Assembly: GCA_003669585.1 (NCBI GenBank)
Contig: QWOQ01000017.1
Span: 310,001-374,000 of the forward strand
Reading direction: 5' to 3'
DNA length: 64,000 bases
Source of the DNA: Planctomycetota bacterium
GTDB taxonomy: Bacteria; Planctomycetota; Planctomycetia; Pirellulales; UBA1268
Below the pieces are notes generated by a model. It was not told the origin of the DNA, searched no databases, and was given only the letters and a program-made list of their open reading frames with translations. Below, piece after piece: positions 47,916-57,791 of the stretch; the stretch's first letter is position 1; each line of letters opens with the position of its first letter. A program made the translations under genes and the position numbers.

Positions 47916-49121
47916 ATGGCTAAAAAAAATATTGCCCAGATTGATGTAGGCGGCAAGACAGTTCTTGTGCGAGTTGATTTTAATGTGCCGCAAGACGAGT
48001 CTGGCGCGATTACCGACGATCGCAGAATTCGCATGGCGATGCCGACGATTCGCTCGATTATCGATCGCGGTGGTAAGGCTGTTTTGATGTCACACTTGGG
48101 GAGACCTTCCGGCAAGGGTTTTGAACAAGCGTTTTCGCTGACGCCGATCGCCCAAAGACTCGGCGAACTCCTCGGGCAATCGGTCGACATGGCCAGCGAT
48201 ACCGGCGGCACCGATTCAGTAAAAAAAACAAAGGCACTTTCTGCAGGCGGTGTGCTTGTCTTGGAAAACGTCCGTTTCAACAAAGGAGAAAAAAAGGGAG
48301 ACGACCCGGCCTATATCGAAGGACTTTCGTCACTCGCCGATGCGTTCGTCAACGATGCATTCGGCACATGTCACCGAACCGAGGCGAGCATGTATGCCGT
48401 TGCGGTGGCGATGAAAAAACAGAAAAAACCTGTCGTCGTCGGTTTTCTTGTAGAAAAGGAAATTCAATATCTGGCCGATGTGATTTCAAAGCCAAGCCAT
48501 CCGTTTGTGGCGATTCTCGGCGGTAAAAAAGTCTCTGATAAAATCGAAGTGATCACGAATCTTTTGGGGATCTGCGATTCTGTATTAATTGGCGGCGCGA
48601 TGGCCTACACCTTTTCGCTGGCACAAGGAGGGAAAACAGGAACTTCACTCGTTGAAATCGACAAACTCGATTTGGCCAGAGACCTTCTTGCCAAGGCCGG
48701 TTCGAAGATCGTGCTCCCGGTGGATACGCACTGCGCAGATGCATTTTCATCCGATGCAACAAAGCGAATTGTTCGTGCAGGTGATATTCCGGAAGGGTTT
48801 GAGGGATTAGACATCGGCCCGGAGACCATACGAAAGTATTCGTCAATTATTGGTGAAGCAAAGACCGTTCTTTGGAATGGGCCGATGGGTGTTTTTGAAA
48901 TGAGCCCCTTTGACGCCGGTACAAAGGCCGTGGCCGAAGCGGTGGTCATGGCCACTGGCAAGGGCGCTATTACGATCATCGGTGGCGGTGATTCAGCGGC
49001 GGCGATTGAACAGTTTGGATTTTCAGAAAAAGTCAGTCACGTTTCAACCGGCGGCGGCGCATCGCTTGAAATGCTCGAAGGAAAATCCTTTGAAAGTGTC
49101 GCAATACTCGACGAAGCCTGA
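47916..49121 (+). CDS. pgk: Phosphoglycerate kinase
   Basis: A 401-residue glycolytic enzyme that transfers the acyl phosphate of 1,3-bisphosphoglycerate to ADP. The signature [17 protein letters not shown] is at the N-terminus, followed by [21 protein letters not shown] and [12 protein letters not shown]. The nucleotide half shows [41 protein letters not shown] and [15 protein letters not shown] with [16 protein letters not shown]. The length is normal for bacteria and the protein is cytoplasmic. It lies 104 bp after gyrB and converges with the SHD1 gene. Glyceraldehyde-3-phosphate dehydrogenase, often its neighbour, is not seen here. Confidence 0.97.
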   Translation: MAKKNIAQIDVGGKTVLVRVDFNVPQDESGAITDDRRIRMAMPTIRSIIDRGGKAVLMSHLGRPSGKGFEQAFSLTPIAQRLGELLGQSVDMASDTGGTDSVKKTKALSAGGVLVLENVRFNKGEKKGDDPAYIEGLSSLADAFVNDAFGTCHRTEASMYAVAVAMKKQKKPVVVGFLVEKEIQYLADVISKPSHPFVAILGGKKVSDKIEVITNLLGICDSVLIGGAMAYTFSLAQGGKTGTSLVEIDKLDLARDLLAKAGSKIVLPVDTHCADAFSSDATKRIVRAGDIPEGFEGLDIGPETIRKYSSIIGEAKTVLWNGPMGVFEMSPFDAGTKAVAEAVVMATGKGAITIIGGGDSAAAIEQFGFSEKVSHVSTGGGASLEMLEGKSFESVAILDEA

Positions 49122-49180
49122 CGCGCGGCGGCAGGTACCGCGAGTATTGACTTCGCAATGCTTTATCGAGGGGCGAGTTT

Positions 49181-50377
49181 TCAGAGGCCGGCGGTGTCGA
49201 GCGGACTTGTCGTGGCGACGATTTGAGTATCAATCGCCTCGACATACCGTTGATCATGCGGACTGAGTCGCTCGACCGGAACGGTCGTATATCGGCCGTT
49301 GCTTTTAAGAAGTCGCACGCTCGAGCCATGAACTTCGACTAATCGGCCAATAGTTTCATGTCGGCCGGTGTTGTCGATCCAGCGTCGTACCGGTTGGTTT
49401 CCACCGAGCACAATGCCGGAATTAAATTGGCTGGCGTTAACCGATTCATCTTCGATGGCTGAATCTTCTTCGGAAGCTGCGGGCTCGTCTTGCATCTCCT
49501 CCTCTGCCTCCTCTGCCTCCTCTGGGAGGGCGGGAACGGCAGCAGGTTCGTCTGGCGAGTCTTCGTCATGCATTTCGGTGTCGTCGAAGCCAGACTCATC
49601 ATCCGCAGGTTCGGCAGGCATTTCTTCATCGGGTTGCGTTTGTGAATCTGCAGAGGCCTCTTCGGCGGCATCTTCTTGCGGTACAGAGTCTGACTCAGTT
49701 GGCTCGGAGGGTTCGTTCATTTCCGACTCAGACTCGGAAGATTCTTGAGCGCTAGGCTCATCTTCATCGAAAAGGTTTTTTTCTGTTTCTTCTTCTGGTG
49801 GCGATATTGTTTGCGCGGGTTCCTCTTCGAGCATTTCTTCTTCTTCAGGCATTTCCTCTTCGACAGTTTCTCCCGGCTGCGAATCGACTGGAGGTACAGG
49901 CGATGCATCGTCCGGCTGCTCAGGAAGTGGCTCAGGTGTCACAGCTTTTTCCGGTGGCATCTCTTCCTCTGCGGAAGCTGGAGAAACCTGAGAATCAGAT
50001 TTCTCTTGAACAGAAGTTGGCTCAGTTGCAACAACTGGAGAGGCCGGTTCAAGTGGCACAACAGATGGCACAGGCACAGGCACAGGATCTGTGATTGGGG
50101 CCACAGGCTCCTGCGCAGGAATTAGAGCGGCCTGAGGCGCGATCACGGATGTTTCGGGAGTCGCCTCAATCACGGCATGTGAAGAGCCATCAGAGGGAAC
50201 GCAACAATTTGTACTGCACGTGCCGCAGGAGCCATAAGAGAGTGGCGCGCAGGACACAACATGGCATTTTCTTGGACGGCACTCGCGGCGGCGCAGGAGC
50301 TTACCGGCAATCGCGGAATCGATTGACAGACAGAGCGTTAAAATTCCGACACAAAAAATATGCAGGGCGCGACGCAT
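49181..50377 (-). CDS. Acidic, Pro/Glu-rich secreted protein with SHD1 domain
   Basis: About 398 residues. A signal peptide (MRRALHIFCVGILTLCLS) is followed by a short Cys-rich segment (CRPRKCHVVSCAP, GSCGTCSTNCCVP), then about 250 residues dominated by Glu, Asp, Pro and Ser with no predicted fold. The last 65 residues, from RRWIDNTGRHETIGRLVEVH to VPVERLSPHDQRYVEA, match the SHD1 domain, a small SH3-like domain frequent in planctomycete exported proteins. ATG at 50377 has GAGAGG six bases upstream; the ATG at 50392 is weaker. The highly acidic middle could bind cations or act as a spacer. It converges with pgk. Confidence 0.8.
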   Translation of the reverse strand: MRRALHIFCVGILTLCLSIDSAIAGKLLRRRECRPRKCHVVSCAPLSYGSCGTCSTNCCVPSDGSSHAVIEATPETSVIAPQAALIPAQEPVAPITDPVPVPVPSVVPLEPASPVVATEPTSVQEKSDSQVSPASAEEEMPPEKAVTPEPLPEQPDDASPVPPVDSQPGETVEEEMPEEEEMLEEEPAQTISPPEEETEKNLFDEDEPSAQESSESESEMNEPSEPTESDSVPQEDAAEEASADSQTQPDEEMPAEPADDESGFDDTEMHDEDSPDEPAAVPALPEEAEEAEEEMQDEPAASEEDSAIEDESVNASQFNSGIVLGGNQPVRRWIDNTGRHETIGRLVEVHGSSVRLLKSNGRYTTVPVERLSPHDQRYVEAIDTQIVATTSPLDTAGL

Positions 50378-50714
50378 GAAAAAGCCTCTCATGAAAATGT
50401 TTTTCGGAAATCTGAATGAACCGGTGTTTCAAAAATGGAAATTGTTTTACTCAGGCGATCGTATCATCGAAACAGGAGAAAAGCCCTCGAGCGGTCGTTC
50501 ATGCTAATTGGTGAGAAAACCATTCGCAATAAACCCGAGGACTAATTCTCTTGCAAAGAGTAAATCACCCGGTGGCGCAATCCTCCCAATCGATCCGTTC
50601 AACAGTCGAAAGGAGGATTTCAAGACCCTCATGACCTGTTGAATTCGCCGTGTTGCGAAAATGAAGGTCTGCAGAAAATGTGACGTGCAAGGTCGATTGT
50701 ATAGATACAAAGAA

Positions 50715-50753
50715 CGAGGGCCATGGGTGCTGATGAGCGACCCATGGCCCTCG
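50715..50753 (-). terminator. Strong intrinsic terminator of an unassigned minus-strand transcript
   Basis: CGAGGGCCATGGGT and ACCCATGGCCCTCG form a perfect 14-bp stem around an 11-base loop. Read on the minus strand it is followed by TTCTTTGTATCTAT, a moderately U-rich tail. No annotated gene on that strand ends here, which points to a small gene or RNA upstream on the minus strand (50760-51100). Confidence 0.65.
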
Positions 50754-50855
50754 CGATAGAACGAGCCGTTATCCGCCTGCGAAACGGGGGAGATCATTGC
50801 GAAAAAGATGCACCGGTCAGGCACCCGCAAGCAGATGCTTTTCAAGGACCAGAGA

Positions 50856-51038
50856 TCAACGCATAGGGTTTGGCACCTCCGACGGAATGCGGATGAGGCT
50901 CGAGTTCCCTTCACAATACGAGTTGTTCACATTTTCAAGAAAGCGTCGACACATGCGTTCGGCTGAACTTTCTTCGGTACCACAAGTTTCGGCAGGCGAT
51001 GAGCAGCGACTCAAATGCTCGAGATCGACCATGCGCAT
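50856..51038 (-). CDS. Possible small Cys-containing protein
   Basis: A 60-codon frame (MRMVDLEHLSRCSSPAETCG, ending SEVPNPMR) with four Cys residues at 12, 19, 30 and 42. No signal peptide, membrane helix or known domain is visible, and the ribosome site is weak (GAGGGTG about 10 bases upstream). The main support is its position: it is the only reasonable minus-strand frame directly upstream of the orphan terminator at 50715-50753. The transcript could equally be a non-coding RNA. Treat as a candidate only. Confidence 0.3.
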   Translation of the reverse strand: MRMVDLEHLSRCSSPAETCGTEESSAERMCRRFLENVNNSYCEGNSSLIRIPSEVPNPMR

Positions 51039-51218
51039 TCCACACCCTCGGCCGGATAGTTGCTAGCGGTAAGGTTTGCCATTTTGAATGGTGCGAGGGA
51101 ATTGTGGGGCTTAAAGGATTTTAAAAGTTGCACTGGAGAGCGTTCATAGAATTCAATGGGCAACAACATCGTGAGCCCGCCTTCCACAATAGGATCTCAA
51201 AAGAGCATTGATATTTTC

Positions 51219-52784
51219 ATGAGAAAAAAGAAAAATATGAAACGAATTTATTTGAGACCAGTGATTCAGATAGCAATGGTGTTCTGTTTTGGATGCCTGA
51301 AACTCTTTTCAGCGCAAGCAAATGCAGCAGACGGCGAGAAATTTTCATCCTCGACAAGAAGAACGCGTCCGAACGTCCTTTACATTCTTACTGACGATCA
51401 ACGGTTTGATGCCATTGGCATTGCAGGCAATCGTCATCTGAAGACCCCACATATCGACAGAATTGGTCGCGAGGGGGTCTTTTTCAAAAATGCTTTTTGC
51501 ACCACGTCTCTGTGCTCTCCGAGTCGGGCGAGTATTTTGAGCGGCCTGTACGCTCATGCGCACGGCGTCACCAATAACTTCACCGAATATCCGTCGAAGT
51601 TTCAGAGTTTTCCGATGGTGCTCAAGCGAGAGGGATACCAGACGGCCTACATCGGCAAGTGGCACATGGGCGAAGAGAACGACGATCCAAGGCCGGGTTT
51701 TGATTGGTTTGTCACGCACAAAGGACAGGGAAAATACTTTGACACCGAGTTTCATATCAACGGCCAAAAACGCGAGATCATCAAAGGATATTACACCACC
51801 GTTGTGACGGATATGGCCGAGAAGTGGATCGAAAACCGCCAGTCAGATGCCCCGTGGATGCTGATGCTTGGTCACAAAGCACCGCACAGTTTCTACGAAC
51901 CTGAGCCGAAGTATGCGAAGGCTTTTGCGGATGTTCAAGTGACGTATCCCGAAACTGTCTTTCTCCTTGACGATAAGCCGGCATGGATGACTCAGCGGCT
52001 GCCGACCTGGCACGGTCTCTACGGGCCGCTCTTTGAATGGCGAAAGAAATTTCCCGATTCATCTCCTGAAGCGGTCAAGGATTTCGAGGCGATGATGCGG
52101 GCGTACTGGGGAACGCTCCTTTCCGTTGACGACAGTGTAGGAAGATTACTTGCATTGCTCGAGCGACGAGGAGAACTCAACAACACACTGATCATCTTCT
52201 CCGGAGACAACGGACTGCATGCCGGTGAAAATGGCATGGTGGACAAACGCACGATGCATGACGCGAGCACGCGCATCCCTCTTTTGGTTCGATACCCGGG
52301 CCTTGTGTCACCCGAACAACCCAAAGTGATCGATCGCCAGGTACTTACAATCGATATCGCTCCGAGCATTCTGGAGCTTTGTCATGCCGAAAAACTTGAG
52401 GCGATTCATGGAAAGAGCTTTGTGACGCTCGTTCGAAAAGACGATCCGCAGTGGCGCACGAGTTGGTTCTATCACTACAACTACGAAAAACAGTTTCCGT
52501 ATACGCCCAATTTGAGAGGAGTGCGAACCGATTCGTGGAAATATGTCCATGCACCTCACGGAGATGGTTCTCCCGATCGGCATCTGGCAGAACTGTACAA
52601 CATCGAATTTGATCCAGACGAACGACACAATCTCATCAGCAATCCGAAATATGCCGACGTGGTTGAAAAACTAAAACAAGAATTGGTGAAACTGATGGCG
52701 CAAACGAACCTGACGCCGCTCACCGATCACATGCCGATCGACGAAGGGATCAACGCAGCACTCCCCGACAAAAAAATCCGTTGA
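51219..52784 (+). CDS. Exported sulfatase (canonical signature)
   Basis: About 521 residues. A signal peptide ([20 protein letters not shown]) is followed by [20 protein letters not shown] with the metal-binding Asp pair. The complete formylglycine signature [20 protein letters not shown] has its Cys near residue 99. Later features are [59 protein letters not shown] and [19 protein letters not shown], close to heparan/iduronate-sulfatase-type enzymes by general pattern. The start is uncertain: ATGs at 51156, 51219 and 51237 are in frame, and 51219 gives a normal signal peptide. It stands alone between the small-transcript region and nrdJ. The true substrate is not known. Confidence 0.92.
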   Translation: MRKKKNMKRIYLRPVIQIAMVFCFGCLKLFSAQANAADGEKFSSSTRRTRPNVLYILTDDQRFDAIGIAGNRHLKTPHIDRIGREGVFFKNAFCTTSLCSPSRASILSGLYAHAHGVTNNFTEYPSKFQSFPMVLKREGYQTAYIGKWHMGEENDDPRPGFDWFVTHKGQGKYFDTEFHINGQKREIIKGYYTTVVTDMAEKWIENRQSDAPWMLMLGHKAPHSFYEPEPKYAKAFADVQVTYPETVFLLDDKPAWMTQRLPTWHGLYGPLFEWRKKFPDSSPEAVKDFEAMMRAYWGTLLSVDDSVGRLLALLERRGELNNTLIIFSGDNGLHAGENGMVDKRTMHDASTRIPLLVRYPGLVSPEQPKVIDRQVLTIDIAPSILELCHAEKLEAIHGKSFVTLVRKDDPQWRTSWFYHYNYEKQFPYTPNLRGVRTDSWKYVHAPHGDGSPDRHLAELYNIEFDPDERHNLISNPKYADVVEKLKQELVKLMAQTNLTPLTDHMPIDEGINAALPDKKIR

Positions 52785-52884
52785 TGGATAAAACGGATTC
52801 AATACGACGGCCGATCAACTCCGACGAATGATTCGCAGAGCTGATCGACCGCCGAGGACGACTCTCTTTTTCGGCGTTCAAAAC

Positions 52885-55800
52885 CTAAGAACAGCCCATA
52901 CTGTTGCCGCAATTGTGGCAGAGATAGCAATTTCCGTTTCGAACGGTGATCGCACCGCAATTGTCGCAGGCAGGCGCATCGAGCTGGAAATTCGCAAATT
53001 GATTTTGCCGATCGGCCGCACTCGCATTCGGATCGATAGTCATGGTAACCCCTGCTCGCTCAAGGAGAGCCGCTGTTGAATCAGTGGCAGTTCCAAGACG
53101 CGACTTTGCTGTCGAAGCCGGCTTGATCGCGCCGGCGGTTGCTCTTGCAGGTGTTGCCTTCGTGGCATGACCATTTCCGCCAGAACCATTTTTTTCACCA
53201 GAGGAAAGACCAGTGCCCGCATCGACGGTCGCACTATTGGTAATCGACTTGGCTGTGGTGTGTCCGTTGCCGGAAGACTTGGGCGCACTCTCCACAACCC
53301 GCGATTTCGATCCTTTGTCAGTCGCCGTGACCACTCCATGGCCAGATGCCTGCCCGCCAGCCGTCGTGGCGGCGGGCTTACGCTCTGTTTCAGAATCATC
53401 CCCTGCGGATACTTCACCACTGCCATGATCGCCCGCTCGATCGTGTCCACCAGGACGATTGGCTTCTCGGTATCCCGGTAAGAACTCCGAACCAAGCCAG
53501 CGGAAAATGTAATCGACCAAACTCTTTGCCACAGGAATGTCGGGGTTGCGGGTGTAACCCCAAGGTTCGAACCGAGTGTGCGAAAACTTTTTGACATAGA
53601 CTTCCAGTGGCACGCCGTACTGCAGACTCATCGAGACCGCAGTTCCAAAGGCATCCATCAGGCCGCCAATGGTGCTTCCTTCCTTGGCCATCGTGATAAA
53701 GAGCTCTCCTGGACGGCCGTCGTCGTAGAGACCGACTGTGATGTAGCCCTCATGTCCACCTACGTTGAATTTGTGAGTGACACTGCGACGGGTATCGAGG
53801 AGTCGCTCGCGACGAGGTGTTGGTGCAGACTTTGCAGCAACTTTATCACTCTCAGAACTCGTGTTGAGAGGCTGGCTTTCTTTTGAACCATCGCGATAAA
53901 TCGCAATTGCCTTCAGTCCGAGTCGCCATCCTTCGATATACGCTCCAGCAATATCCTCAGGAGTTGTATCCCGTGGCATATTCACTGTTTTTGAGATCGC
54001 ACCCGAAATGAATGGTTGTGCCGCAGCCATCATTTTGATGTGGGCTGGCCATGGTATGGAACGAGATCCATTTCTCGGTTGGAACGCGCAGTCAAACACT
54101 TCGAGATGTTTTGACTGCAGCGCCGAAGCACCCTCGATCGTGTCATTTTTATCGATGAAGGAAAGAATGCTTTCAATCGCAGGTTCATCGTACCCCAGCG
54201 TCCGCAGCGCGAGAGGAACAGTCTGATTGACGATTTTGAGCATGCCACCGCCAGCGAGTTGCTTGTATTTGACCAACGCGATATCAGGCTCGATACCGGT
54301 CGTATCACAATCCATGAGAAAACTAATCGTGCCGGTTGGTGCCAGCACAGTCGCCTGAGCATTGCGATAGCCGTATGCACGACCGGCAGTGAGCACTTGA
54401 TCCCACACATTTCTCGCAGCATCGCGAAGATCCTTCGGACAGGCAGGATCAATTTTATCAACCGCTTTGCGATGCATTTCCATGACCTGAAGCATCGGTT
54501 CACGATTGGCTGCAAAGCCTTCAAACGGACCAACGGCTGCGGCGAGTTCGGCACTCGTGCGGTTGGCAATTCCGTGAAGAATGGCCGTGATTGCACCGCA
54601 CAGCGAACGACCAGCGTCGCTGTCGTAGGCCAGTCCATCGGCCATGAGAAGGCTCCCGAGGTTTGAGTAACCAAGGCCCAGCGGACGGAAGAGATGGCTG
54701 TTTTTTGCAATCCGCTTGGTGGGATAGCTCGCGTGATCAACCAGAATCTCCTGAGCAATATAAAAAAGACGGCAGGCGGCAGAAAATCGCTCGACATCAA
54801 ACGTGCCATCGTCGCGGCGAAACTTCATCAAATTGATGCTTGCCAGATTACATGCGGTATCGTCGAGGAACATGTACTCGCTGCAGGGATTACTGGCGTT
54901 GATTCGACCCGAATTTGGGCAAGTGTGCCAGCGGTTGATCGTCGTGTCGTACTGCACGCCGGGATCGCCGCACTGCCATGCGCACTGCGACATGCGATGC
55001 ATCAGTTCACGGGCCTTGAAAGAGGGACCCGACTTCGACGGATCGGTTATCCATCGGGTAGTCCATGTATCGTCGCGATCGACCGCATCCATGAACTCGT
55101 CGGTTAAACGAACTGAGAGATTAGCATTTTGAAAGAGAATCGAACTGTAGGCCTCGCCGTTGAAGTTGGCTTCGTAGCCTCCCTTTTCAATAAGCACGCG
55201 AGCTTTGTTTTCTTCTTTACTCTTGCACTCAATAAACTCAAGAATGTCGGGGTGTGTCACTTTCAGCGATTGCATTTTGGCTGCACGTCGCGTTTTTCCA
55301 CCGCTCTTCACCACTGCGGCCACTTGGTCGTAGACACGCATAAAAGAAAGTGGACCAGACGGTTTTCCGCCACCGGCGAGCTTTTCGCGTTGGCTGCGAA
55401 TGGTCGAGAGATCGGTGCCAGTACCCGATCCGAACTTGAAAAGCATCGCCTCGCTACGGGCAAGGTCCATAATGTCTTCCATGTTGTCCTTGACGCTCTG
55501 AATAAAGCAGGCACTGCCCTGAGGATACTCATAGGGATTCTCGGGCTGGACAACTTCACGAACCGTTGGATCCCATCGCCAGTTGCAGGGAGTACCCTTC
55601 ACGCCGTACTGATTGTAAAGGCCGACATTAAACCAAACCGGAGAATTGAATGCCCCGTGTTGATGCACGCACATCCAAGAAAGGTCTCGGTAGAATCGTT
55701 CGCCGTCCGCAGGCGTTGAGAAATAACCGTCCTTGATACCCCAATCGGCGATTGTTCGGCACACGCGATGCACCAGTTGTTTCACCGAGTGCTCTCGCTG

Positions 55801-56085
55801 CGGCGTATGGATTTCTCCGTAGAAATATTTTGAGACCACGACATTGGTTGCCAGCTGGCTCCATGCCGCAGGAATTTCACAAGCAGTTTGCTCGAAGAGC
55901 ACTTCACCGTTTTCTCCTTTAATCGCTGCGGTGCGCAGATCCCACTCGGTCGTTGAGAAGGGATCGGTCGCTTCGATGGGGCAAAAAACAGCCGGCACAT
56001 CCAGCGGCTTTCGTGCCGGGGCAGAAGCCCGAAGAGAATCCGTCGAAACGGATGGGAGAACAGTGGAGGTTTCGAGGTCTGCCAT
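52885..56085 (-). CDS. nrdJ: Vitamin B12-dependent (class II) ribonucleotide reductase
   Basis: A 1066-residue NrdJ that makes deoxyribonucleotides using adenosylcobalamin, independent of oxygen. The barrel shows WMCVHQHGAFNSPVWFNVGL, FKFGSGTGTDLSTIRS, NPCSEYMFLDDTACNLASIN (the radical-site region) and NAQATVLAPTGTISFLMDCD. A vitamin-B12-dependent RNR C-terminal region follows (RSVTHKFNVGGHEGYITVGL, PGELFITMAKEGSTIGGLMD). About 140 residues of Gly/Ser/Thr/Ala-rich linker then separate it from the final zinc-type motif CDNCGAITVRNGNCYLCHNC starting near 1040. ATG at 56085 is preceded by GAAGGAGC. No cobalamin riboswitch or NrdR box was recognised upstream. It converges with the sulfatase gene, whose stop lies 100 bp away. 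Confidence 0.97.
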   Translation of the reverse strand: MADLETSTVLPSVSTDSLRASAPARKPLDVPAVFCPIEATDPFSTTEWDLRTAAIKGENGEVLFEQTACEIPAAWSQLATNVVVSKYFYGEIHTPQREHSVKQLVHRVCRTIADWGIKDGYFSTPADGERFYRDLSWMCVHQHGAFNSPVWFNVGLYNQYGVKGTPCNWRWDPTVREVVQPENPYEYPQGSACFIQSVKDNMEDIMDLARSEAMLFKFGSGTGTDLSTIRSQREKLAGGGKPSGPLSFMRVYDQVAAVVKSGGKTRRAAKMQSLKVTHPDILEFIECKSKEENKARVLIEKGGYEANFNGEAYSSILFQNANLSVRLTDEFMDAVDRDDTWTTRWITDPSKSGPSFKARELMHRMSQCAWQCGDPGVQYDTTINRWHTCPNSGRINASNPCSEYMFLDDTACNLASINLMKFRRDDGTFDVERFSAACRLFYIAQEILVDHASYPTKRIAKNSHLFRPLGLGYSNLGSLLMADGLAYDSDAGRSLCGAITAILHGIANRTSAELAAAVGPFEGFAANREPMLQVMEMHRKAVDKIDPACPKDLRDAARNVWDQVLTAGRAYGYRNAQATVLAPTGTISFLMDCDTTGIEPDIALVKYKQLAGGGMLKIVNQTVPLALRTLGYDEPAIESILSFIDKNDTIEGASALQSKHLEVFDCAFQPRNGSRSIPWPAHIKMMAAAQPFISGAISKTVNMPRDTTPEDIAGAYIEGWRLGLKAIAIYRDGSKESQPLNTSSESDKVAAKSAPTPRRERLLDTRRSVTHKFNVGGHEGYITVGLYDDGRPGELFITMAKEGSTIGGLMDAFGTAVSMSLQYGVPLEVYVKKFSHTRFEPWGYTRNPDIPVAKSLVDYIFRWLGSEFLPGYREANRPGGHDRAGDHGSGEVSAGDDSETERKPAATTAGGQASGHGVVTATDKGSKSRVVESAPKSSGNGHTTAKSITNSATVDAGTGLSSGEKNGSGGNGHATKATPARATAGAIKPASTAKSRLGTATDSTAALLERAGVTMTIDPNASAADRQNQFANFQLDAPACDNCGAITVRNGNCYLCHNCGNSMGCS

Positions 56086-56637
56086 AAAAAAGCTCCTTCA
56101 ATAAAGTAAAGGTATCCGATCCTTCAGTGTACGTGCGTTCATCTATCGTCAAGAGGCCCCTCGGCTCAGCGGGAAATTCTTTTCAAGCGGTCTCCTTTGA
56201 CTCAAATAGCCTCTGGGAGAACAATTTTTAAAAGCAGCTCCATCTGCATCGTATCGCAACATCTGGGGGCCGGTCATTCCAATGACCACAACAGAAGGCC
56301 GGGCGGCAAATGTAGCCTGCTGTAAAAAAGCGTCAAGGCTTGGATTTTCAGAATCTCCAGACAGGCTCAAAAACGCACTTCCAACCGAGCGAGAACGGTT
56401 GCCAGAGGAGATTTCTGTCTCGACGTTGGACAGCGTCAAAAAGAGATCACACCCTTTGAAAGATTGCTTCGAATCAGAAAATAGTTGAGAAATTAAAAAT
56501 AGGATCAGGTTTGAGTGCCACAGGTATCCAAGCGTCCTCTAGAAAGATTCTCGCGATCGACACGATTCAAGAAATCACTGCACCGTCCGCGGACTCACTC
56601 GATCAGCGATTGGTGTGGAAAACTGGAGAATAAATCA
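56086..56637. other. Region between nrdJ and the DJ-1 gene
   Basis: 552 bp between divergent genes, so both promoters must be here. A minus-strand frame is open from about 56538 to 56149 and reads like protein in part (SVVVIGMTGPQMLRYDADG), but its only starts are TTG or CTG with no ribosome site; a plus-strand frame 56282-56488 overlaps it in mirror. Neither is accepted as a gene. Confidence 0.35.
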
Positions 56638-57180
56638 ATGAACAAAAGAGCGATTCAATCGATGCGATTTGTCATTCTCGTCGGCAATGAATACGAGGAT
56701 CTCGAAGTCTGGTATCCGAAGCTCCGTCTTCTCGAAGCGGGTGCTTCAGTGGTTCTCGCCGGGCCAAAAAAAGAAACGCTCTATCACGGCAAGCACGGAT
56801 ATCCCTGCACGAGCGATGTGGCATTCACCGAACTCACAAGCAGTGACTTTCACGGAATTGTTCTTCCAGGCGGATGGATGCCAGATCTGGTGCGTCGAGA
56901 TGCAAGCGTGCTGGCACTGGTGCGGGAATTTGCGGCCGCCGGAAAACTTGTGGCTGCAATCTGTCATGGCGGTTGGATCGCGATATCAGCCGGCGTCTAT
57001 GAAAATATTCAAGTAACCGGATCGCCCGGCATCAAGGATGATCTGGTCAATGCGGGCGCCCTCTGGCAAGACGCTGCAGTTGTCGAAGATAAGCATTTTA
57101 TTTCTAGTCGACGGCCAAGCGATCTCCCGCTTTTTATGGAAGCAATTGTGCGTTGGTGCGAGAAAAATCCCTCACCATGA
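56638..57180 (+). CDS. DJ-1/PfpI family protein
   Basis: A 180-residue cytoplasmic protein of the DJ-1/PfpI superfamily (glutamine-amidotransferase-like fold). Recognisable parts: FVILVGNEYEDLEVWYPKLR with the conserved acidic residue before the W, DFHGIVLPGGWMPDLVRRD, and VAAICHGGWIAISAG with the nucleophile Cys near 109. Members act as proteases, glyoxalases, deglycases or oxidative-stress proteins; sequence alone does not decide. ATG at 56638 has GGAG nine bases upstream, better than the long frame from 56515. A Fur-family gene follows about 158 bp downstream on the same strand, which fits a stress-response context. Confidence 0.9.
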   Translation: MNKRAIQSMRFVILVGNEYEDLEVWYPKLRLLEAGASVVLAGPKKETLYHGKHGYPCTSDVAFTELTSSDFHGIVLPGGWMPDLVRRDASVLALVREFAAAGKLVAAICHGGWIAISAGVYENIQVTGSPGIKDDLVNAGALWQDAAVVEDKHFISSRRPSDLPLFMEAIVRWCEKNPSP

Positions 57181-57338
57181 ATTTTGCATTTTAAAAAGGC
57201 GAATTGTATGGCATCCAAACAGTAAAGTGGTGCAGAGTTCGTCCCTCGGCTAAGCTTCCCTATCTGCCGGTGGTGGAAAGTGCTCGTCGCGAGAGACTCC
57301 TCGATCAATACGTTCGCAAGCGAACACGAAAGATTTTC

Positions 57339-57791
57339 ATGTCCCCCAAGTCACTCGCACCCGCAACTCCAACTTCGCTCGATCATCTGCGAGCCAAGAT
57401 TCGCGGTGCTGGGATGCGATGCACGGCCGCACGGCTGCTCGTCATGCAGTTTTTGGTAGAAGCCAACGGTCCCAAAACCCATGCGGAGGTTTCTGAAGCA
57501 CTTGTTGTCAAGGGTTTTGATCGTGCAACGATGTATCGGAATTTAATTGAGCTGACTGAATGTGGTTTGGTCACACGAGTCGAACTCGGAGACCACGTCT
57601 GGCGTTTTGAACTCAAGACGCCAGAGAGCGACGGAACAAATCACCCTCACTTCGTCTGCGTTGACTGTGGTGAGGTGATGTGTTTGTCGGGAGTGAAAGT
57701 ATCGGTCGCTCCGTCGGCAGGGCACAAACCGCCCAAGCGGTTTGAGGTGACCTCCGTTCTTCTGAAAGGCCGTTGCGGCGCTTGTAAGTAA
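57339..57791 (+). CDS. Fur-family transcriptional regulator
   Basis: About 150 residues, a metal-dependent repressor. The winged-helix half shows LRAKIRGAGMRCTAARLLVM and HAEVSEALVVKGFDRATMYR, the recognition helix region. The metal-binding half has NHPHFVCVDCGEVMCL: the His pair at about 102/104 and the CxxC at 107/110, with a second CGAC at 146-149, together typical of a structural zinc site. It could sense iron (Fur), zinc (Zur) or peroxide (PerR); the residues seen do not separate these. ATG at 57339 is chosen; a frame open from 57204 would add 45 basic residues not usual for the family. It may regulate the neighbouring DJ-1 gene. Confidence 0.9.
   Translation: MSPKSLAPATPTSLDHLRAKIRGAGMRCTAARLLVMQFLVEANGPKTHAEVSEALVVKGFDRATMYRNLIELTECGLVTRVELGDHVWRFELKTPESDGTNHPHFVCVDCGEVMCLSGVKVSVAPSAGHKPPKRFEVTSVLLKGRCGACK

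Larger units (their letters stand above)
50378..51218. other. Intergenic region with one likely minus-strand small transcript
   Basis: 841 bp between the SHD1 gene and the plus-strand sulfatase gene. It holds the strong hairpin at 50715-50753 and the 60-codon frame at 50856-51038, both on the minus strand and listed separately. The rest should contain the promoters of the flanking genes; a minus-strand frame at 50504-50914 crosses the hairpin and was not accepted. No tRNA was seen. Confidence 0.4.

Noticed and set aside
50504-50914. Minus-strand 136-codon frame
   Set aside because: It runs through the 14-bp terminator hairpin and has no family-like pattern.
52785-52884. Imperfect inverted repeat between the sulfatase and nrdJ stops
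   Set aside because: CGGCCGATCAACTC and GAGCTGATCGACCG pair with mismatches over a long loop; a terminator is possible but the signal is too weak to list.
56086-56300. Possible cobalamin riboswitch upstream of nrdJ
   Set aside because: B12 regulation of class II reductase would make sense, but no B12-box-like sequence or recognisable fold was found in the leader.
56282-56488. Plus-strand 68-codon frame beside nrdJ
   Set aside because: It is the mirror of the minus-strand frame in the same place, with no ribosome site or family similarity.
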